From Blastococcus sp. TF02-8 (GTDB lineage: Bacteria > Actinomycetota > Actinomycetes > Mycobacteriales > Geodermatophilaceae), in NCBI RefSeq assembly GCF_003319175.1, contig NZ_QOHK01000001.1:372001-436000 (forward strand): a DNA stretch of 64,000 bases, given 5' to 3'. Every line of letters begins with the position of its first letter. The stretch's first letter is position 1. Of the stretch, positions 16,720 to 25,043 are shown in pieces. The notes beneath the pieces are model-generated. The model was not told the origin of the DNA. It did not search any database and saw only the letters and a list, made by a program, of their open reading frames with translations. Position numbers and translations under genes: made by a program.

Positions 16720-17544
16720 ATGGCAGGACGTGGCGAGGGGCCGGACTTCGTCGAGGCCCTGGCCCGGGGACTCGACGTCCTCACCTGCTTCGACGCCGGC
16801 CGACGGAGCATGTCGCTCAGCGAGGTCGCGACGGCGGCCGGCCTGGCCCGGCCGACCGCCCGCCGGCTCCTCCTCACGCTGGAGGAGCTGGGCTACGTGC
16901 GGTCGGCCGACGGGGCGTTCTCCCTGACCCCCAAGGTCCTGGAGCTGGGCACGGCCTACGTGGCCTCGCTGGGACTGTGGGACATCGCCCGTCCCCACAT
17001 GACCGCACTGGTCGGGCGCACCGGGGAGTCGTCGTCGATGGCCCAGCTGGACGGAGCCGACATCGTCTACGTGGCCCGCGTCGCCGTCCCGAAGCTGATC
17101 GCGCTGCGGGTGGACATCGGCACACGGTTCCCGGCGGTGCAGACCTCCCAGGGCAAGGTGCTGCTGGCCGCCCTCTCCCCCGAGGAGCTGGCCCGCACCG
17201 TGGCCCAGCCGACCCGCTCGGGCCTGCCGACCCCGTTGCGCCGGACGCCGGAACAGCTGCGGGAGGAGCTCACCGAGGTGCGCGCCCGCGGCTGGGCGCT
17301 GGCCGACGAGGAGCTCGCCCCCGGTGTCCGCTCGGTCGCCGTCCCCGTGCGGGACGGCACGGGCACGGTGCGGGCAGCCATGAACGTCACCGTGCACGCC
17401 GCGGAGACCTCGACCGAGTCGCTGCTGGGCGAGCACCTGCCGCACCTGCTGCGCACGGCCGGCGAGGTGAGCGCCGAGTGGGCGCTGTGGCAGTCCCGGC
17501 CGCAGGTCGAGGTCTTCCCGGGGAGCGGGTCCGCCACCGCCTGA
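16720..17544 (+). CDS. IclR-family transcriptional regulator
   Basis: A 274-residue regulator. The winged helix-turn-helix spans about 10-70 (SLSEVATAAGLARPTARRLLLTLEELGYV); the ligand-binding domain follows, with ALRVDIGTRFPAVQTSQGKVLLAAL (about 128-152) and DEELAPGVRSVAVPVRDGTG (about 200-219), the segments that line the effector pocket in PcaR/PcaU/IclR. The family controls aromatic and acid catabolism by binding palindromes close to promoters. It is transcribed with the amidohydrolase, and the two GCGGAC-N4-GTCC palindromes in the divergent region upstream are its likely targets. Confidence 0.9.
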   Translation: MAGRGEGPDFVEALARGLDVLTCFDAGRRSMSLSEVATAAGLARPTARRLLLTLEELGYVRSADGAFSLTPKVLELGTAYVASLGLWDIARPHMTALVGRTGESSSMAQLDGADIVYVARVAVPKLIALRVDIGTRFPAVQTSQGKVLLAALSPEELARTVAQPTRSGLPTPLRRTPEQLREELTEVRARGWALADEELAPGVRSVAVPVRDGTGTVRAAMNVTVHAAETSTESLLGEHLPHLLRTAGEVSAEWALWQSRPQVEVFPGSGSATA

Positions 17545-17708
17545 GTCCGAACCCGGCGCACCGCGACGAGCCGGCCGCAGGCGACGTCGGACACGGAGCC
17601 CCGCACGCTGTTCCCCACCGGGACCAAGGGACCTCCCAGGACGTCCGCACCGGGTCGCGGCCGCCCTCCGGGAACCGAGCGACACGTTTGTCCATCAAAC
17701 CGATGGAC

Positions 17709-17737
17709 TTGACCGGGAATGCGTCGTCTGGTGACAT
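17709..17737 (+). promoter_or_regulatory. Predicted promoter of the leader peptide / cysteine dioxygenase transcript
   Basis: TTGACC (17709-17714), 17-base spacer, TGACAT (17732-17737). The -10 ends seven bases before the GTG at 17745, which would place transcription start at or next to the leader start codon. The stretch 17545-17702 upstream shows nothing else recognisable. Confidence 0.45.
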
Positions 17738-17744
17738 CAGCCGC

Positions 17745-17822
17745 GTGGGAAACACCGAGCTCCACCGCCGGTGCGCCGTGGACCTGCTGCGCACCGCCAG
17801 CGCGCTGTGTCCGGCGCGCTGA
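17745..17822 (+). CDS. Putative regulatory leader peptide upstream of cysteine dioxygenase
   Basis: A 25-codon ORF starting GTG, whose peptide contains HRRC, then AVDLLRTASALC, and ends PAR. Short actinobacterial peptides with an R-rich start, a VDLLR(V/T)A core and a Cys near the end are annotated as putative leader peptides and occur upstream of sulfur-metabolism genes (recalled from family annotation). The downstream genes here are cysteine dioxygenase and a rhodanese, so ribosome pausing on the TGC or TGT codons could sense cysteine. An in-frame ATG at 17703 would give 39 codons, but the predicted promoter favours the GTG. There are 80 bases between it and the dioxygenase start. Confidence 0.65.
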   Translation: MGNTELHRRCAVDLLRTASALCPAR

Positions 17823-17902
17823 CGCGCCCGCCCCGCCCCCCACACCTCGCGCGCTCCCCGGGCCCTCCCGTTGCCGAGCCGCCCCGCACACCTGGACTCC
17901 CG

Positions 17903-18451
17903 ATGACCCTCAGCACCGTCCTGTCCTCCCCTCCTGCCCACGACGCCGTGAGCCGGCGCACCGGTGCCGCCGGTCTGGCCGCCGCGCTCGCCGCTGCTGC
18001 CGCCCACTGGCTCGACCTGGTCGAGTACCGGCCCGAGGGCCGGTGGACCCACCTGCTGCCCCCCGACGCGGCCGCCGACCTCCTCGACGCCTCCCTGCAC
18101 GCCGATCTCGCCGGCGCCCAGGTCTGGCTGCTCTCCTGGCTGCCCGCGCAGGGCACACCGCTGCACGACCACGGCACGTCCGCCGGCGCTTTCGCGGTCG
18201 TGCGGGGAACCCTGACCGAGCGGGTGGTCGCCGCAGGCCGGAACGGCGTCCGCGAGTCCGCCGCCGAGCTCACCAGCGGCCGGGTCCGGCACTTCGGCGC
18301 GCACTACGTCCACCAGGTCACCAACCGCGACACCGAGCCGGCGGTCAGCGTGCACGTCTACACGCCCGGGCTGGCCTGGATGAACACCTACGCCGTCGAC
18401 GGCGGCACGCTGCTGCGCACCGGCACCGAGCGCGCGGGGGTGGACTGGTGA
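17903..18451 (+). CDS. Cysteine dioxygenase family protein
   Basis: A 182-residue cupin that oxidises cysteine (or a related thiol such as 3-mercaptopropionate) to the sulfinic acid with non-heme iron. The three-His Fe site is visible: LHDHGTSAG (about 87-95) gives two His, YVHQV (about 140) the third. The enclosing strands WLLSWLPAQGTP and SVHVYTPGLAWMNTY fit the CDO_I family. The ATG at 17903 has no clear ribosome site. It overlaps the rhodanese by GTGA, and a probable leader peptide lies upstream. Substrate preference among thiol dioxygenases cannot be fixed from sequence. Confidence 0.87.
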   Translation: MTLSTVLSSPPAHDAVSRRTGAAGLAAALAAAAAHWLDLVEYRPEGRWTHLLPPDAAADLLDASLHADLAGAQVWLLSWLPAQGTPLHDHGTSAGAFAVVRGTLTERVVAAGRNGVRESAAELTSGRVRHFGAHYVHQVTNRDTEPAVSVHVYTPGLAWMNTYAVDGGTLLRTGTERAGVDW

Positions 18452-18864
18452 GCGCCCCCGCCCTCACCCGTCCCGCCGGCGCACGCAGCGTCGACCAGCT
18501 GCTCGCCGAGGCCCGGTCCCGCATCGACCGGCTCGGCCCCCGGCAGGCCGCCGTCCGGGTGGCACGCGGCGCGCTGCTGGTCGACATCCGGCCCGCCGCA
18601 CAGCGCGCACGCGAGGGCGAGGTCCCCGGCGCGCTCGTCGTGGAGCGCAACGTCCTGGAGTGGCGGTTCGACCCGGCCAGCGACGCCCGGCTGCCCGAGG
18701 CCACCGGCTACGACGTCGAGGTCGTCGTCCTCTGCTCGGAGGGGTACACCTCCAGTCTCGCCGCCGACGCGCTGCGATCCCTGGGCCTGGCCCGGGCCAC
18801 CGACGTCGTCGGGGGCTTCCGGGCGTGGGCGGCGGCCGGGCTGCCCACCCGCGGCACGCCCTGA
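18448..18864 (+). CDS. Rhodanese-like sulfurtransferase
   Basis: A single rhodanese domain of 138 residues. LLVDIRPAAQRAREGEVPGALVVER is the conserved CH2A region, and VLCSEGYTSSLAADALRSLG holds the active-site Cys loop (C-S-E-G-Y-T), ending with DVVGGFRAWAAAGLP. Such enzymes carry a persulfide on Cys and pass sulfane sulfur to acceptors. The GTG start lies within the stop of cysteine dioxygenase (GTGA), so the two are co-translated and probably cooperate in cysteine sulfur turnover. Confidence 0.88.
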   Translation: MSAPALTRPAGARSVDQLLAEARSRIDRLGPRQAAVRVARGALLVDIRPAAQRAREGEVPGALVVERNVLEWRFDPASDARLPEATGYDVEVVVLCSEGYTSSLAADALRSLGLARATDVVGGFRAWAAAGLPTRGTP

Positions 18865-18873
18865 CCTGCTGGC

Positions 18874-18879
18874 TACGGT
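18874..18879 (+). promoter_or_regulatory. Predicted -10 element for leaderless pdxY
   Basis: TACGGT ends six bases before the pdxY GTG at 18886; no ribosome site is present. Same spacing as at 7650 and 44174. Confidence 0.5.
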
Positions 18880-18885
18880 CTGCGC

Positions 18886-19737
18886 GTGACCGCCGTCCTC
18901 TCCATCCAGTCGCACGTCACCTACGGCCACGTGGGCAACAGCTCCGCGGTGTTCCCGCTGCAGCGCCTCGGCGTCGAGGTGTGGCCCGTGCACACGGTGC
19001 AGTTCTCCAACCACACCGGCTACGGGGAGTGGACCGGCCGGGTCTACGACGGCCAGTCGATCGACGAGCTGGTCCAGGGTGTGGCCGACCGCGGCGTGCT
19101 CGGCAGCTGCGACGCCGTCCTGTCCGGGTACCTGGGCTCGGCCGACATCGGCCACGCGGTGGTGGGCGCTGTGGCGCGCGTCCGCGAGGCGAACCCGGCG
19201 GCGGTCTACTGCTGCGACCCGGTGATCGGCGACGTCGGACGCGGCGTCTTCGTCCGGCCCGGCATCGAGGAGTTCATGCGCGAGGTCGCCGTTCCCGCAG
19301 CAGACCTCGTCACCCCGAACCACTACGAGCTCGACCTCCTGTCGGGCGCGCAGACCCGCTCGCTGACCGAGGTGAAGGACGCCGTCGCCGCGGTGCAGGC
19401 ACTGGGCCCGCGCGTCGTGCTCACCACGTCGCTGGTCGCCGAGGACACCCCCGAGGACGCGATCGACCTGCTCGCCTCCGAGGGCGGCCGGCACTTCCGG
19501 GTGCGCACGCCGCGACTGGGGGTCTCGGTCAACGGCGCGGGTGACGCGATCGCCGCACTGTTCCTCGCCCACTGGCTGGACACCCGCTCGGCCGCGGAGG
19601 CGCTGGGCCGGGCTGCGGCGTCGGTGTTCGGGCTCCTCCAGCGCACCGAGGATGCCGGGTCGCGGGAGATCCTGCTGGTCAGCGCGCAGGAGGAGTTCGT
19701 GTCCCCCAGCCGCACCTTCGAGGTCGACGAGGTCTGA
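18886..19737 (+). CDS. pdxY: Pyridoxal kinase PdxY
   Basis: A 283-residue ribokinase-fold enzyme that phosphorylates pyridoxal with ATP. The N-terminus [25 protein letters not shown] is the classic PdxK/PdxY start, followed by [47 protein letters not shown] and the anion-hole motif [13 protein letters not shown] with its catalytic Asp. The length matches E. coli PdxY (287). It appears to have its own leaderless promoter after the rhodanese. Pyridoxal phosphate supply fits nearby amino-acid catabolism but a direct link is only inferred. Confidence 0.93.
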   Translation: MTAVLSIQSHVTYGHVGNSSAVFPLQRLGVEVWPVHTVQFSNHTGYGEWTGRVYDGQSIDELVQGVADRGVLGSCDAVLSGYLGSADIGHAVVGAVARVREANPAAVYCCDPVIGDVGRGVFVRPGIEEFMREVAVPAADLVTPNHYELDLLSGAQTRSLTEVKDAVAAVQALGPRVVLTTSLVAEDTPEDAIDLLASEGGRHFRVRTPRLGVSVNGAGDAIAALFLAHWLDTRSAAEALGRAAASVFGLLQRTEDAGSREILLVSAQEEFVSPSRTFEVDEV

Positions 19738-19740
19738 CCC

Positions 19741-20562
19741 TCAGCGCTCGGCCAGGGTGGCCGCGATCCGGGCGATCGTCGACTCCTCGACCGGCAGGTG
19801 CGGCAGCACCGAGGCCACCTCGTCGGGCTCCAGGCCGAGGTCGCCCAACGCCGCCAGCAGCAGGTCCGCCTCCTCGGGCGGCACCGGAACGGTGCACCCG
19901 CACCCCTCCAGCGCCGCTCGGGCGAGGAACAGCGCGCCGGCCAGACCGTCGTCGGGCACCGGGGCCGGCTCGGCGACGACGGCCGTGCGGGTCACCGCCT
20001 CGGCCGCCCGAACCAGCGACAGAGGCAGCCCCTCGGCCTCGACCTCGATCAGCGGAACGGTGCCCAGCGCGGCCAGCACCAGGTGCTCGGCGTCGATCCG
20101 CAGCGGCGCCTCCCACCCCCCGGCGCGCACCACGTCCAGCAGGTCCCGCGGGCTCTCCCCGAGGTCGTCGGCCAGCTCGGCCCAGTCGGCCCGGCGGGTG
20201 GCGCGGGCGCGCTCGGCCGCCTGCAGGCAGGTGTCGCGCACGAAGGGCACCAGCACCTCGTCGTCGAACCGCTCGGCCTGCACGCGTCCGGCGGAGTCGA
20301 CCATGTTGAGCGCGTCCTGGAAGGTCCCCGGCCGCGCATCACCGAGCTCCAGCCGTCCGTCCTCCTCGCCGGCGAGGGAGCGGCCGTGCGCCGCCCGCTC
20401 CCCCACCGTGAGGCCGGTCCGCACCAGCCGCCCGGCCCGCCGCTCGTAGTGCGGCTGGTCGGACAGGCCGACCGCCCACGCGCAGCTCTCCGCGATCAGG
20501 GCGGCCCCGCGCTCGCGGAGCACCTCGCGGGTCAGCAGCCCCATCCAGTCGATGTCGAACAC
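19741..20562 (-). CDS. Conserved hypothetical protein
   Basis: A 273-residue soluble protein that I do not recognise. It is rich in Leu, Ala, Glu and Arg, predicted mostly helical, with DWMGLLTREVLRERGAALIAESCAWAVG at the start, a central RARATRRADWAELADDLGESPRDLLDVVRAGGWEA segment, and a final helical unit EPDEVASVLPHLPVEESTIARIAATLAER. No catalytic motif, signal peptide or membrane helix is evident. The GTG at 20562 is used because CACAGT stands six bases upstream, the spacing seen at other leaderless starts here; an internal ATG six codons later is possible. It converges on pdxY with three bases between stops and lies 23 bases after the end of the aldehyde dehydrogenase. Confidence 0.6.
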   Translation of the reverse strand: MFDIDWMGLLTREVLRERGAALIAESCAWAVGLSDQPHYERRAGRLVRTGLTVGERAAHGRSLAGEEDGRLELGDARPGTFQDALNMVDSAGRVQAERFDDEVLVPFVRDTCLQAAERARATRRADWAELADDLGESPRDLLDVVRAGGWEAPLRIDAEHLVLAALGTVPLIEVEAEGLPLSLVRAAEAVTRTAVVAEPAPVPDDGLAGALFLARAALEGCGCTVPVPPEEADLLLAALGDLGLEPDEVASVLPHLPVEESTIARIAATLAER

Positions 20563-20585
20563 GGCTCCACTGTGCCCCGCAACCG

Positions 20586-22010
20586 TCACTCGGCGGCGGC
20601 TCCGGCGGTGTTGCCCTCGCTCTGCTCGCTGCTCGGCGGGCCGACCCAGACGGTCTTGGCGTTCATGAACTCGCGCATGCCGAGCTCGGTGAGCTCCCGG
20701 CCGTAACCGCTCTGCTTGATCCCGCCGAAGGGCAGGTCCGGGTAGCTGGCGGTCATGCCGTTGATGAAGGCCATGCCCGACTGGATGTCGCGCACGAACC
20801 GGGTGCGCTCCTCCTCGTCCTCGCTCCACAGGTTCGAGCCGAGCCCGTAGTCGTGGGAGTTCGCGATCCGAATCGCCTCGTCGAGGCTGTCGACGACGTA
20901 GAGCGCCGCGACCGGTCCGAACACCTCCTCGGAGTGCATCTTCATGTCGGGGGTCACGTCGGCGACCAGCGTCGGCTCGTAGAACCAGCCGGGACGGTCG
21001 ACCCGCTCGCCGCCGACGACGATGCGCGCGCCCTTGCTCCGTGCGTCCTCCACGTAGTCCTCGACGTCCTGCAGCCCGGACTCGGTCGCCAGCGGGCCGA
21101 TCTGGGTGTCGGGATCCATCGGGTCACCCACGGTCAGCGCGCCGATCTTCTCGGCGAACAACCGGGTGAACTCCTCGGCGACGTCCCGGTGCACGAAGAA
21201 CCGCTTGGCCGCGATGCAGCTCTGCCCGTTGTTCTGGTTGCGGGCGGTGGTGGCGACCTCGGCGGCCCGGTCCAGGTGGGCCGACGGCATGACGATGAAC
21301 GGGTCGGAGCCACCCAGCTCGAGCACGGTCTTCTTCAGCGCGTCACCCGCGATCGCGGCGACCGACTGGCCGGCCGGTCCGCTGCCGGTCAGCGTGGCGG
21401 CCATGACCCGGTCGTCGCGCAGGACCTTCTCGATCGTCGAGGAGCCGACCAGGAGGGTCTGGAACACGTCGTCGGGGAAGCCGGCCCGGCGGAACAGCTC
21501 CTCCATGTACAGCGCGGTCTGCGGCACGTTGCTGGCGTGCTTCAGCAGGCCGACGTTGCCTGCCATGAGGGCGGGCGCGGCGAACCGCATCGCCTGCCAG
21601 AGCGGGAAGTTCCACGGCATGATCGCCAGCACGACGCCCAGCGGCTGGTAGGTGACGTAGGCGCGCTCGGCCTTGACGGCGGCGGCGTCCTTCTCGACCG
21701 GCTCCAGGAGCGCCGGCCCGTGGTCGGCGTACCAGCGCAGGGCGGCGACGCACTTGGTCGCCTCCGCCTTGGCCGAGGCCAGCGTCTTGCCCATCTCGGT
21801 GGTCATCAGCTCGGCGACGGAGTCGGTGTCGGCCTCCAGGGCGTCGGCGGCGGCCCGCAGCCAGCCGACCCGCTGCTCGGGGCTGGTCAGGCGGTAGCTC
21901 TCGAATGCCGCCGCGGCGCGCGCGAGCTTCTCCTCCAGCGCGTCGTCGGTGAGCGGCTCGTAGGTCTTGAGCGTCTCCCCGGTGGCCGGGTTGATCGTGG
22001 CGATGGCCAT
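20586..22010 (-). CDS. NAD(P)-dependent succinate-semialdehyde dehydrogenase-type aldehyde dehydrogenase
   Basis: A 474-residue aldehyde dehydrogenase. Motifs are MPWNFPLWQAMRFAAPALMAGN (cofactor strand), LTGSGPAGQSVAAIAG, VLELGGSDPFIV with the general-base Glu, NNGQSCIAAKRF with the catalytic Cys, EVFGPVAALY, and PFGGIKQSGYGRELTELGM at the C-terminus. The start INPATGETLKTYEP and overall pattern match the GabD/Sad group acting on succinate semialdehyde. The ATG at 22010 follows GGGAGGGAGAACACC. Stands alone on the minus strand; oxidation of semialdehydes from amino acids or aromatics is its probable job. Confidence 0.85.
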   Translation of the reverse strand: MAIATINPATGETLKTYEPLTDDALEEKLARAAAAFESYRLTSPEQRVGWLRAAADALEADTDSVAELMTTEMGKTLASAKAEATKCVAALRWYADHGPALLEPVEKDAAAVKAERAYVTYQPLGVVLAIMPWNFPLWQAMRFAAPALMAGNVGLLKHASNVPQTALYMEELFRRAGFPDDVFQTLLVGSSTIEKVLRDDRVMAATLTGSGPAGQSVAAIAGDALKKTVLELGGSDPFIVMPSAHLDRAAEVATTARNQNNGQSCIAAKRFFVHRDVAEEFTRLFAEKIGALTVGDPMDPDTQIGPLATESGLQDVEDYVEDARSKGARIVVGGERVDRPGWFYEPTLVADVTPDMKMHSEEVFGPVAALYVVDSLDEAIRIANSHDYGLGSNLWSEDEEERTRFVRDIQSGMAFINGMTASYPDLPFGGIKQSGYGRELTELGMREFMNAKTVWVGPPSSEQSEGNTAGAAAE

Positions 22011-22142
22011 GGTGTTCTCCCTCCCGCTGCTACGCCCCCTCACCTGCCCGGACGCGCCGCGCCGAAACCGGGCAGGGCCGGGGCAGCTCCTCGTCCCCCC
22101 GGTCCGCCGGTCGCCCGAGCTGTCCGACCCGGCACCGTCGCC

Positions 22143-22148
22143 TACGGT
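22143..22148 (+). promoter_or_regulatory. Predicted -10 element of the MEDS-ATPase gene
   Basis: TACGGT lies 47 bases upstream of the GTG at 22196. It would give a leader of about 40 bases with the G-rich ribosome site before the start. Confidence 0.35.
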
Positions 22149-22195
22149 GGGGGGACGGCTCCGCAGGGCCGGGACCGGAGACGTCGGGGGCACGG

Positions 22196-23185
22196 GTGAA
22201 CTGGACGGCAACGGGCGGGGTCGGGTACCCCGCGCCCGGGGGCTTTCCGCACGACGCCCTCTTCCACGACTCGACCGACGCGCTCATCGACACGGTGCTG
22301 CCGTTCCTGCACGACGGGCTGGCCGAGGGCGACGCCGCCGTGGTCGCGGTGCAGCCCCGCACGGCCGCCCTGCTCCGCGAGGCCCTCGGCAGGGATCCGC
22401 GCGTCCTCGTCGTCGACGAGGACGCCGTGTACGGCCACCGCACGCCCGCCGCCATCACGACCTTCCGGAGGCTGGCGAAGGAGAACGCTCCCGGGGGCGC
22501 GCACCGGGTGCGCGTGGTCGGCGAGATCGACTTCGGCCGGACCGCACGGGACTGGCTGGAGTGGGAACGCTACGAGGCGGTCATCAACGAGGCACTGCGG
22601 GGGTTCGGCCTGTGGGGGGTGTGCCTGTTCGACACCGCCCGGCTCCCCGGCCCGGTCCTCGACGCAGCCCACCGCACCCACCGGCAGCTGGTGACGCCCT
22701 CCAGTCGCACCCCCAACCCGCAGTTCACCGATCCGGCCGAGTACCTCCGCGGCCTCCCGGTGCCCGACGAGCCGCTGGAGAGCACTCCCCCGCGCTTCGC
22801 CGCCGGCGACGTCGCGGACTTCATCGGGCTGCGGCACGCCGTCGCCTCCGAGCTGGCCGATCTGGCCGCACCTGACGACCTGATCGAGGACTTCCTGCTC
22901 GCCGTCGACGAGATGACCAGCAACGCGCTCCGGCACGGGCTCCCTCCGGTTGGGCTGCGGCTGTGGACCGCACCCGACCGCATCGTCTGCTCCATCACCG
23001 ACGGCGGCCCCGGCTGGGACGACCCGTTCGCGGGCTACGGCCCGGCTCACGGCGACGACCTGTCCCGCGGTGGCATGGGGCTGTGGCTGGCCCGCCAGCT
23101 GTGCGACCACGTCGACATCCGCGGCGGCGCGCACCATCCCGGCGAGGGCGGCATCAGCGTCCGCCTCACCGTGCGCCTGCCCTGA
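22196..23185 (+). CDS. MEDS-domain sensor with C-terminal HATPase (anti-sigma-factor-like kinase)
   Basis: A 329-residue two-domain regulator. The N-terminal about 180 residues (DALFHDSTDALIDTVLPFLHDGLAEGDAAVVAVQP) match the MEDS/DcmR sensory domain found in methanogens and actinobacteria. The C-terminal about 130 residues are an RsbW-like GHKL ATPase: DEMTSNALRHG (N box), ITDGGPGWDDPF (G1) and GGMGLWLARQLCDHV (G2). There is no histidine phosphorylation domain, so it probably binds or phosphorylates an anti-anti-sigma (STAS) partner. A MEDS-STAS protein is encoded 22 kb away at 44186. The GTG start has GGGGG nearby. Confidence 0.8.
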   Translation: MNWTATGGVGYPAPGGFPHDALFHDSTDALIDTVLPFLHDGLAEGDAAVVAVQPRTAALLREALGRDPRVLVVDEDAVYGHRTPAAITTFRRLAKENAPGGAHRVRVVGEIDFGRTARDWLEWERYEAVINEALRGFGLWGVCLFDTARLPGPVLDAAHRTHRQLVTPSSRTPNPQFTDPAEYLRGLPVPDEPLESTPPRFAAGDVADFIGLRHAVASELADLAAPDDLIEDFLLAVDEMTSNALRHGLPPVGLRLWTAPDRIVCSITDGGPGWDDPFAGYGPAHGDDLSRGGMGLWLARQLCDHVDIRGGAHHPGEGGISVRLTVRLP

Positions 23186-23247
23186 GCGAGCCGACGCCGC
23201 ATTCCGTCCAGTGGTGGGCGGGGGTCGAGCACGGCGGTGGCCGTGGC

Positions 23248-23253
23248 GATACT
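23248..23253 (+). promoter_or_regulatory. Predicted -10 element of the CoA-transferase operon
   Basis: GATACT in the gap after the MEDS gene, about 80 bases before the first CoA-transferase codon. No convincing -35 is seen. Confidence 0.35.
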
Positions 23254-23334
23254 GACCCCTGAGCAACCCTGACCGATGGGAGCACCTGGTGGACCGGACG
23301 CGTACGCACGTTCCTCGGAAGCGGGAGGCCTGAC

Positions 23335-24138
23335 GTGGACAAGGTCGTGGCCTCGGTCCAGGAGGCCGTCGCGGACGTCGCCTCCGGTTCCGTCCTCGCC
23401 GTCGGCGGTTTCGGGCTCTGCGGCGTCCCCTTCGCGCTCATCGACGCACTGCTCGAGCAGGGCACCGACGAGCTGACGACGATCTCCAACAACTGCGGGG
23501 TCGACGACCAGGCGCTCGGCGTCCTGCTCTACGCCGGCCGGATCCGCAAGACGATCAGCTCCTTCGTCGGCGGCAACAAGGAGCTCGCGCGGCTGTACCT
23601 CTCCGGGCAGCTGGAGGTCGAGCTGACCCCGCAGGGCACGCTGGCCGAGCGGCTGCGCGCCGGTGGCGCCGGGATCCCCGCCTTCTACACGCCCACCGGC
23701 GTCGGCACGCTCGTCGCCGACGGCGGCATCCCGATCCGCTACGACGCGGACGGGAACGTCGTGCAGACCAGCCGGCCCAAGGAGGTGCGCGAGTTCGACG
23801 GCCAGCAGTACGTGCTGGAGACGGCGCTGACCGCCGACTTCGGGCTGGTGCACGCGCTCAAGGGCGACCGGCACGGGAACCTCTACTTCCACGAGTCGGC
23901 GCGCAACTTCAACCCGCTGGCGGGCATGGCCGGACGGATCACCGTCGCCGAGGTCGAGGAGCTCGTCGAACCCGGCGACCTCCGCCCCGAGGACGTGCAC
24001 CTGCCCGGGGTGTACGTGGACCGCGTCGTCGTCGTGGGGTCCGAGCGCAAGCCGATCGAGAAGCGCACCAGCCGCCCCCGCCCGTCCGCCGGCGTCCCTG
24101 CCGCGGCCGGCGAGGAAGCCACCGAGGGAGCAGCTTGA
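23335..24138 (+). CDS. 3-oxoacid CoA-transferase subunit A (SCOT or 3-oxoadipate type)
   Basis: A 267-residue alpha subunit of a class I CoA-transferase. [26 protein letters not shown] (about 18-43) is the conserved (V)GGFG(L/I)-GxP segment; [49 protein letters not shown] is the typical middle. The tail after about 240 is a Pro/Ala-rich extension. It transfers CoA from succinyl-CoA to a 3-oxoacid, either acetoacetate (ScoA) or 3-oxoadipate (PcaI). The protocatechuate genes lie close by but on the other strand, so 3-oxoadipate is plausible though not certain. The GTG at 23335 follows GGGAGGCCTGAC. Confidence 0.87.
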   Translation: MDKVVASVQEAVADVASGSVLAVGGFGLCGVPFALIDALLEQGTDELTTISNNCGVDDQALGVLLYAGRIRKTISSFVGGNKELARLYLSGQLEVELTPQGTLAERLRAGGAGIPAFYTPTGVGTLVADGGIPIRYDADGNVVQTSRPKEVREFDGQQYVLETALTADFGLVHALKGDRHGNLYFHESARNFNPLAGMAGRITVAEVEELVEPGDLRPEDVHLPGVYVDRVVVVGSERKPIEKRTSRPRPSAGVPAAAGEEATEGAA

Positions 24139-24803
24139 TGGCCCTGAACCGTGAGCAGCTCGCCGCCCGGGTGGCGCTCGAGCTGGAGGACGGCCAGTAC
24201 GTGAACCTGGGCATCGGCATGCCGACGCTGGTCCCGAACTACGTGCCCGAGGACGTGCACGTCGTCCTGCACTCGGAGAACGGGGTGCTCGGCGTCGGGC
24301 CCTACCCGTTCGAGGGCGAGGAGGACCCCGACCTCATCAACGCGGGCAAGGAGACGGTGACCGTCCTGGCCGGCGCGAGCTACTTCGACTCCGCGCTGTC
24401 GTTCGGGATGATCCGCGGCAAGCACCTCGACGTCGCCGTCCTGGGCGCGATGCAGGTCAACGTCCGCGGCGACCTGGCCAACTGGCTGATCCCGGGCAAG
24501 ATGGTCAACGGCATGGGCGGGGCGATGGACCTCGTCCACGGCGCCAAGCGGGTGATCCTGATGATGGAGCACGTCGCCCGCGACGGGTCGCCCAAGATCG
24601 TCCAGGAGTGCACGCTCCCGCTGACCGGCAAGGCGTGCGTCGACCGGATCATCACCGACCTCGCCGTCGTCGACGTGACGCCCGAGGGTCTGGTCCTGCG
24701 GGAGACCGCCCCGGGCGTGAGCGTCGACGAGGTCGTGGCCGCGACCGGCGCGCCGCTGGCGGTCACCGACGTCCGCGAGATGGCGCTCCCCGCCGGCGTC
24801 TAG
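24138..24803 (+). CDS. 3-oxoacid CoA-transferase subunit B
   Basis: A 221-residue beta subunit. [34 protein letters not shown] contains the SENG motif with the catalytic Glu that forms the glutamyl-CoA thioester; [34 protein letters not shown] follows as in all SCOT beta chains. The ATG shares its A with the TGA of subunit A (TGATG), so the subunits are made together. No thiolase (PcaF) gene follows; the operon ends here and a strong hairpin lies downstream. Confidence 0.9.
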   Translation: MALNREQLAARVALELEDGQYVNLGIGMPTLVPNYVPEDVHVVLHSENGVLGVGPYPFEGEEDPDLINAGKETVTVLAGASYFDSALSFGMIRGKHLDVAVLGAMQVNVRGDLANWLIPGKMVNGMGGAMDLVHGAKRVILMMEHVARDGSPKIVQECTLPLTGKACVDRIITDLAVVDVTPEGLVLRETAPGVSVDEVVAATGAPLAVTDVREMALPAGV

Positions 24804-24904
24804 CCCTCCCCCCGGCCGAGTGCCGGGTCGTGGGCGTCTCGAGCCCGTCCGGACGACGGCGACCCGACGAACTCCGGCTCAGCGCAGCGCCGATGCGCGC
24901 GATC

Positions 24905-24935
24905 ACCGGGTGGGACCGGGCAGGTCCCACCCGGT
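24905..24935. terminator. Bidirectional hairpin between convergent operons
   Basis: A perfect 13-bp stem (ACCGGGTGGGACC with GGTCCCACCCGGT) and 5-base loop lies about 100 bases after the CoA-transferase and about 110 after pcaC on the other strand. No U-run follows. The remainder of the 240-base gap holds nothing I can name. Confidence 0.65.
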
Positions 24936-25043
24936 CACGAAGACGACGGTCCACCCCGCCGCGATGAGCCGGTCGAGTGTGCCGTGGTGGTCGCCTCAGG
25001 GCTCGCGGCCCGACGACGACCCCACACTCGGGACGCCGTCGCC

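Noticed and set aside
16977-17822. 281-codon plus-strand ORF ending with the leader peptide
   Set aside because: Most of it is an alternative frame of the IclR gene. Only the last 25 codons, in the intergenic region, look meaningful and are kept as the leader peptide.
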